Assembly: GCA_934647945.1 (NCBI GenBank)
Contig: CAKUFK010000002.1
Location: forward strand, 282,517 to 346,516
DNA: 64,000 nt
Reading direction: 5' to 3'
From: an uncultured Eubacteriales bacterium
GTDB taxonomy: Bacteria > Bacillota > Clostridia > Oscillospirales > Acutalibacteraceae
Position numbers and translations under genes: made by a program
Notes under the pieces: generated by a model
The model's input: the letters and a program-made list of their open reading frames with translations, nothing else
Database searches by the model: none
Told to the model about the DNA's origin: nothing
Part shown: in pieces, positions 61,496-64,000 of the stretch
How positions within the stretch are numbered: position 1 is the stretch's first letter
Layout: each line of letters opens with the position of its first letter

Positions 61496-61524
61496 ACAAT
61501 ACCATATAAATGCAACCTTTTCAA
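61496..61524 (-). promoter_or_regulatory. Candidate promoter for the DeoR operon
   Basis: Minus strand TTGAAA (61524-61519), 17 bases, TATTGT (61501-61496). The predicted start is about 61489, only a few bases before the ribosome site, so the leader is short. Confidence 0.5.
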
Positions 61525-61738
61525 GCGCCAAATGGCAAATGAGCAGATTCTGCGAGTTATCCCCGCAAAATCTGCCCTGAAACAATGGCGGCCGCCACTT
61601 CTTCCAAACGCAATGTTTATTGGATGTGCTTACGGCAGCGGGAATTTCGCTCTGGTTACATGGAGGATTATCCAAATATTTTTGCGCATATTAAAAAATA
61701 GTGTAATTTATTTGTTATAAATAAGAATTTGGCAAATT

Positions 61739-62044
61739 ATGCGGTTGTTGGGGAACACCCCTTGCTTGGAGAAGGATATAGTAAATACAAGTAAGGGGTG
61801 GTGTCTTATCAACCTTTTAGCGTTAAGTAGTACGGAAACAACGGAGACATTTTTTTTCATGCTGCTTTTCATCGCATCGATTATCAATTCTATATGGATG
61901 GATCATTATAGAAAAAAGAATAATATCCCATTAAAAAAGTTCATGATTCCCATCGTTATCAGTTGTGTTGTTGCATTCATTTTATTGGGAATAATAATTA
62001 ACGTGATCGTGCTTGGATTTCTTTCACAATCTCAACATCATTGA
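61739..62044 (+). CDS. Small membrane protein, AT-rich, start uncertain
   Basis: This frame encodes up to 101 residues with two hydrophobic segments (about residues 38-51 and 69-94) and a basic stretch between them (HYRKKNNIPLKK). Codon use is AT-rich, unlike the rest of the window. The first ATG at 61739 has no ribosome site. A site AAGGGG at 61794 fits no ATG in this frame, and the ATG at 61861 has only a weak GGAG upstream, so the true start is unknown. It is followed by a hairpin (62048-62082) and then the subtilase lipoprotein gene. The 61525-61738 stretch is AT-rich and shows no gene or clear promoter. Confidence 0.5.
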   Translation: MRLLGNTPCLEKDIVNTSKGWCLINLLALSSTETTETFFFMLLFIASIINSIWMDHYRKKNNIPLKKFMIPIVISCVVAFILLGIIINVIVLGFLSQSQHH

Positions 62045-62047
62045 CGT

Positions 62048-62082
62048 TTCGCCACCAACCTCGTCGCGGGGTTGGTGGCGAA
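62048..62082 (+). other. Intercistronic hairpin before the subtilase gene
   Basis: Perfect 13-base arms (62048-62060 and 62070-62082) with a 9-base loop, GC-rich inside AT-rich DNA, with no T-run. It could terminate the small-protein transcript weakly or protect messages. Confidence 0.6.
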
Positions 62083-62106
62083 TGCGAATAAAGGGATGGT
62101 GTATTT

Positions 62107-63000
62107 ATGAAAAGGATCTTCAAATTAACGTCAATAATGATCATCTGCATTTTCACTTTGTGTTCCTGCGGCAACCATGATCATTATGATGCTTGGCATT
62201 TAAATTCAATGAATATCGATAAGCTATGGACTTTTTCAAAAGGAGAGTCTCAAACAATCGCATTTATTGATACCGGATTGTCAAATAAAGTTCAAGAAAC
62301 ATACAAAGATAGAATTGTCGCGCCATACAATTTTCTTGATGGTAACGACAATGTTGATGATGACCATGGTCATGGCACTCAAATTATCAGCATTGCTAGT
62401 GGAGACGGGTCGTTCGGCGTATACGGAATTGCGCCTGAAAGCAAAATTATGCCCATTAAATCTGTAAATAAACATGGACAAATAAACTATGCTTTATTGG
62501 CAAAAAGCATTCATTACGCTGTGGAGCATCATGCAACCGTTATCTGCGTCAGTTTGGGCGGATATCAAAACGATCCGGACGTTATAGCCGCCATCAAGTA
62601 CGCGTTTGAAAACAATATATCGGTCGTTGCCGCCGCAGGTGATTATTCACAAAAGGATCTTTTGTTTCCCGCTAATCAACATGGCGTAATATCTGTAGAA
62701 GCGAAAGATGAACAGAATACGACGTGGAAAGACTCTAATGTATCTGACTTAAGTACGATTTCATTTCCCGGCGTCAATATTAAAGCCATTCAAATAAGGG
62801 ATACTGGCATCATAAGATCGGATTTAAACAACGGAACCTCACAGGCTTGTGCCATCGCAAGCGGGTATGTGGCACTTTTGCGAGATAAGAATGTGAACAG
62901 TGAAAGCTTAGACAATCAACAAATCATACAGGCTTTAGAAGCTTTGAATACGAAAAGCAGCTCAAAAACAGACTATAGTAAACCATTTCAGTCCCTCTGA
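62107..63000 (+). CDS. Subtilisin-like (S8) lipoprotein
   Basis: This 297-residue protein has a lipoprotein-type signal (Cys21 after LCS) and a compact S8 serine protease domain. The catalytic triad is visible: Asp55 in AFIDTGLSN, His89 in DDDHGHGTQ and Ser245 in NNGTSQACAIASG. The usual oxyanion-hole Asn is Asp179 (VVAAAGDYSQ), a change also known in some subtilases such as prohormone convertase 2. There is no propeptide of normal size and no extra domain. AAAGGGATGG before the ATG supports the start. Base composition is AT-rich, so the gene was probably acquired by transfer. Neighbour: a small membrane protein of similar composition. Confidence 0.9.
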   Translation: MKRIFKLTSIMIICIFTLCSCGNHDHYDAWHLNSMNIDKLWTFSKGESQTIAFIDTGLSNKVQETYKDRIVAPYNFLDGNDNVDDDHGHGTQIISIASGDGSFGVYGIAPESKIMPIKSVNKHGQINYALLAKSIHYAVEHHATVICVSLGGYQNDPDVIAAIKYAFENNISVVAAAGDYSQKDLLFPANQHGVISVEAKDEQNTTWKDSNVSDLSTISFPGVNIKAIQIRDTGIIRSDLNNGTSQACAIASGYVALLRDKNVNSESLDNQQIIQALEALNTKSSSKTDYSKPFQSL

Positions 63001-63055
63001 TGGATGATTCGTTCCGCAGCATCGTCCTACCGGTTTTTCTTACCAGCGGTAAAAC

Positions 63056-63086
63056 AGCCGGGAGCACCCAATAGGATGCCCCCGGC
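63056..63086. repeat. 31-base hairpin repeat, copy 1
   Basis: This sequence is identical to 63712-63742. Ends GCCGGG and CCCGGC pair, with further pairing inside (GGGAGCACCC/GGATGCCCCC-type, imperfect). Followed by TTGCTTTT on the plus strand and by TGTTTTA on the minus strand, so it may terminate from either side. Downstream of the subtilase on the plus strand and of the 44-residue frame on the minus strand. Confidence 0.85.
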
Positions 63087-63092
63087 TTGCTT

Positions 63093-63227
63093 TTATCCCT
63101 CGGATTTGCCTTGCGGCTCGGCGTTTTCTTCGGCCCACTCTTCGGACTGCTCCAGCACTTCCAGCAGCCTTTCGGCGGCCTCGTCGTTGTCGATCACCAC
63201 ATCATGGTATATGCTGCTGGTCGGCAT
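63093..63227 (-). CDS. Small acidic protein, phage-associated
   Basis: A 44-residue frame starts at ATG 63227, which overlaps the stop of the holin-like fragment as TAATG, a coupled arrangement. GAGGGG lies 3 bases upstream. The product is acidic and helical (NDEAAERLLEVLEQSEEWAEE). I do not recognise the family. It lies between a holin remnant and a terminator-like hairpin, consistent with the end of a phage lysis module. Confidence 0.55.
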   Translation of the reverse strand: MPTSSIYHDVVIDNDEAAERLLEVLEQSEEWAEENAEPQGKSEG

Positions 63228-63326
63228 TACCCCTCGCCCCCGATGTCGCGCATCTTGCGTACAAGATCGCTCACGTAGTTGGCGCCCCGGCCGGCGAATA
63301 TCCCGGTCAGGACGATCCCGATACCG
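63227..63326 (-). pseudogene. C-terminal fragment of a holin-like membrane protein
   Basis: In the minus frame ending at 63227 the last 33 or so residues read as a hydrophobic segment plus basic tail (IGIVLTGIFAGRGANYVSDL, then VRKMRDIGGEG). This aligns in pattern with the end of the intact holin-like protein at 63749 (QGVLVAGAAVYGNQLVKQL). Upstream of about 63326 the frame is antisense to the recombinase fragment, so the gene has lost its front part at that junction. Confidence 0.5.
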
Positions 63327-63329
63327 GCT

Positions 63330-63713
63330 CTGAAAAAGCGCATTGACGAGAAGCAGGCCCAATACGATGCCCTTATGCAGAACCTTGCAAGCGGTTCTCT
63401 GCCCGCTGAAGTGGTAGCCGATATCGGAACGCGGATGAAGGACCTGAAAGAGGAAATAGCCGCTCTGGAGGCCACGGAACCGCCCAAAGATTTCACGGCC
63501 GACATGATCCAGTCATGGCTTGAGCACATCAAGGCGGCTCCGGATGAAAACGCCGTCCGTCTCCTGGTCGAACGGATCGACGTGGAAAACGAAAAAGAAA
63601 AAACCGCCTTCAACATACAGAGTACGTTAAAGGCGGTCTTAGGTGAACATGGTTGCGGAGGTGCGCAACATAGTTTCCCCGAAATACTTTTCTATTTTGG
63701 CTTGGTTCGGTAG
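63330..63713 (+). pseudogene. 3' fragment of a large serine recombinase
   Basis: The 127 codons up to the stop at 63711-63713 match in pattern the C-terminal coiled-coil end of large serine recombinases: LKKRIDEKQAQYDALMQNLA, MKDLKEEIAALEAT, DENAVRLLVERIDVEN. The catalytic N-terminal resolvase domain and zinc ribbon are missing. The frame opens inside a holin-like gene fragment at about 63330, so this is debris of an integrated element, not a functional enzyme. Confidence 0.7.
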
Positions 63714-63742
63714 CCGGGAGCACCCAATAGGATGCCCCCGGC
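63712..63742. repeat. 31-base hairpin repeat, copy 2
   Basis: Identical to 63056-63086, direct orientation, 656 bases apart. Here the plus strand continues CTCTTTTTATT, a good T-tract, so it may terminate the recombinase message. It begins inside the recombinase stop codon and lies 6 bases before the end of the holin-like gene on the other strand. Confidence 0.85.
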
Positions 63743-63748
63743 CTCTTT

Positions 63749-64000
63749 TTATTCTGCTTTGCCGAGCTGCTTGACGAGCTGGTTGCCGTACACCGCCGCG
63801 CCGGCGACCAGTACGCCCTGGATCACCGCGTCCACGGTGGGGCCCATGATGGCCAAGGCCCCGCCGATTCCGAACACCAGCAGGATCAGCGGGATAAACT
63901 TATCCGGGATCACCTCGATATGTTTGACAATGGCCCCGATGATGACCAGGGCCGGGATCAGGACCAGGGCGTTGTCGATAATATAGCTCAAAATTTCCAT
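63749..64000 (-). CDS. Phage holin-like protein
   Basis: This 83-residue protein starts at the very edge of the window (ATG 64000), so its ribosome site is not seen. It has two hydrophobic segments (about residues 8-24 and 34-55) and an amphipathic C-terminus with VIQGVLVAGAAVYGNQLVKQ, the pattern of Firmicutes phage holins. Holins permit endolysin escape at the end of phage infection. Together with the recombinase fragment it indicates that a prophage or derivative extends beyond the right edge. Confidence 0.75.
   Translation of the reverse strand: MEILSYIIDNALVLIPALVIIGAIVKHIEVIPDKFIPLILLVFGIGGALAIMGPTVDAVIQGVLVAGAAVYGNQLVKQLGKAE

Noticed and set aside
1..64000. tRNA, rRNA, riboswitches and CRISPR arrays
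   Set aside because: All gaps longer than about 100 bases were read for cloverleaf ends, T-loop sequences and regular repeats; none was found.

Overview
The window looks like the chromosome of a high-GC (about 60% by eye), endospore-forming, Gram-positive anaerobe of the Clostridia, most likely near the Oscillospiraceae. Support comes from spoIVA, sipL and a spoIVFA/spoIVFB-type pair (endospore genes; the SipL type is clostridial), a monoderm type IV pilus operon without a secretin, strong AGGAGG-type ribosome sites, and several readable sigma-A promoters. No rRNA, tRNA or CRISPR array was seen.

Layout. 1-4140 (minus): a partial membrane protein, a DUF975 membrane protein, a flotillin/NfeD membrane-microdomain pair and a DUF1836 regulator. 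4378-7170 (plus): a two-component system. 7608-9632 (plus): a thioredoxin-fold YyaL/DUF255 protein. 9633-10009: a non-coding convergent gap packed with perfect hairpins. 10010-10927 (minus): a FruK-type kinase. 11001-21390 (minus): a complete type IV pilus locus in the order pilA-pilD-pilC-pilM-pilN-pilO-pilX-like-two pseudopilins-pilB-pilT, started by a clear promoter upstream of pilA. One pseudopilin carries modules resembling CBM5/12 carbohydrate binders. 21462-26122 (minus): sporulation genes spoIVFA-spoIVFB and sipL-spoIVA.

26218-50898 is a large carbohydrate-uptake locus. An AGE-type epimerase and a rightward operon diverge from a shared control region with repeated GGTTGTC boxes. The rightward genes are a cytosolic DUF4838 protein, a DUF5107-TPR protein, an AraC regulator, a degenerate ROK protein, a 959-residue solute-binding protein with N-terminal beta domains, a permease pair, an NHL-TPR-Yip1 membrane protein, a DUF5696 protein, a second permease pair split by two surface proteins that share a beta module, a second (lipoprotein) binding protein, and a lipoprotein DUF4838 paralogue. 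No transporter ATPase is encoded here, so a shared MsmX-type ATPase elsewhere is inferred. A TIM-barrel protein follows from its own promoter. 52038-56397 is an amino-sugar unit: a DNA-binding domain fused to a MurK-like sugar kinase, murQ, and a DUF6259 glycosidase-like protein.

56458-61469 holds a small four-helix protein, a membrane-anchored propeller-like protein, and a DeoR-phosphodiesterase-MFS operon. From about 61.5 kb the DNA becomes AT-rich and mosaic: a small membrane protein, a subtilisin-like lipoprotein, then phage debris (two holin-like genes, one truncated, and the 3' end of a serine recombinase) with a 31-bp hairpin sequence present twice.

How it fits together (inference): the cell captures a complex glycan or amino-sugar oligosaccharide at its surface, imports it through two ABC importers, and processes it with epimerase, kinase, etherase and DUF-type enzymes. 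A pilus that may bind polysaccharide could aid adhesion to the substrate.
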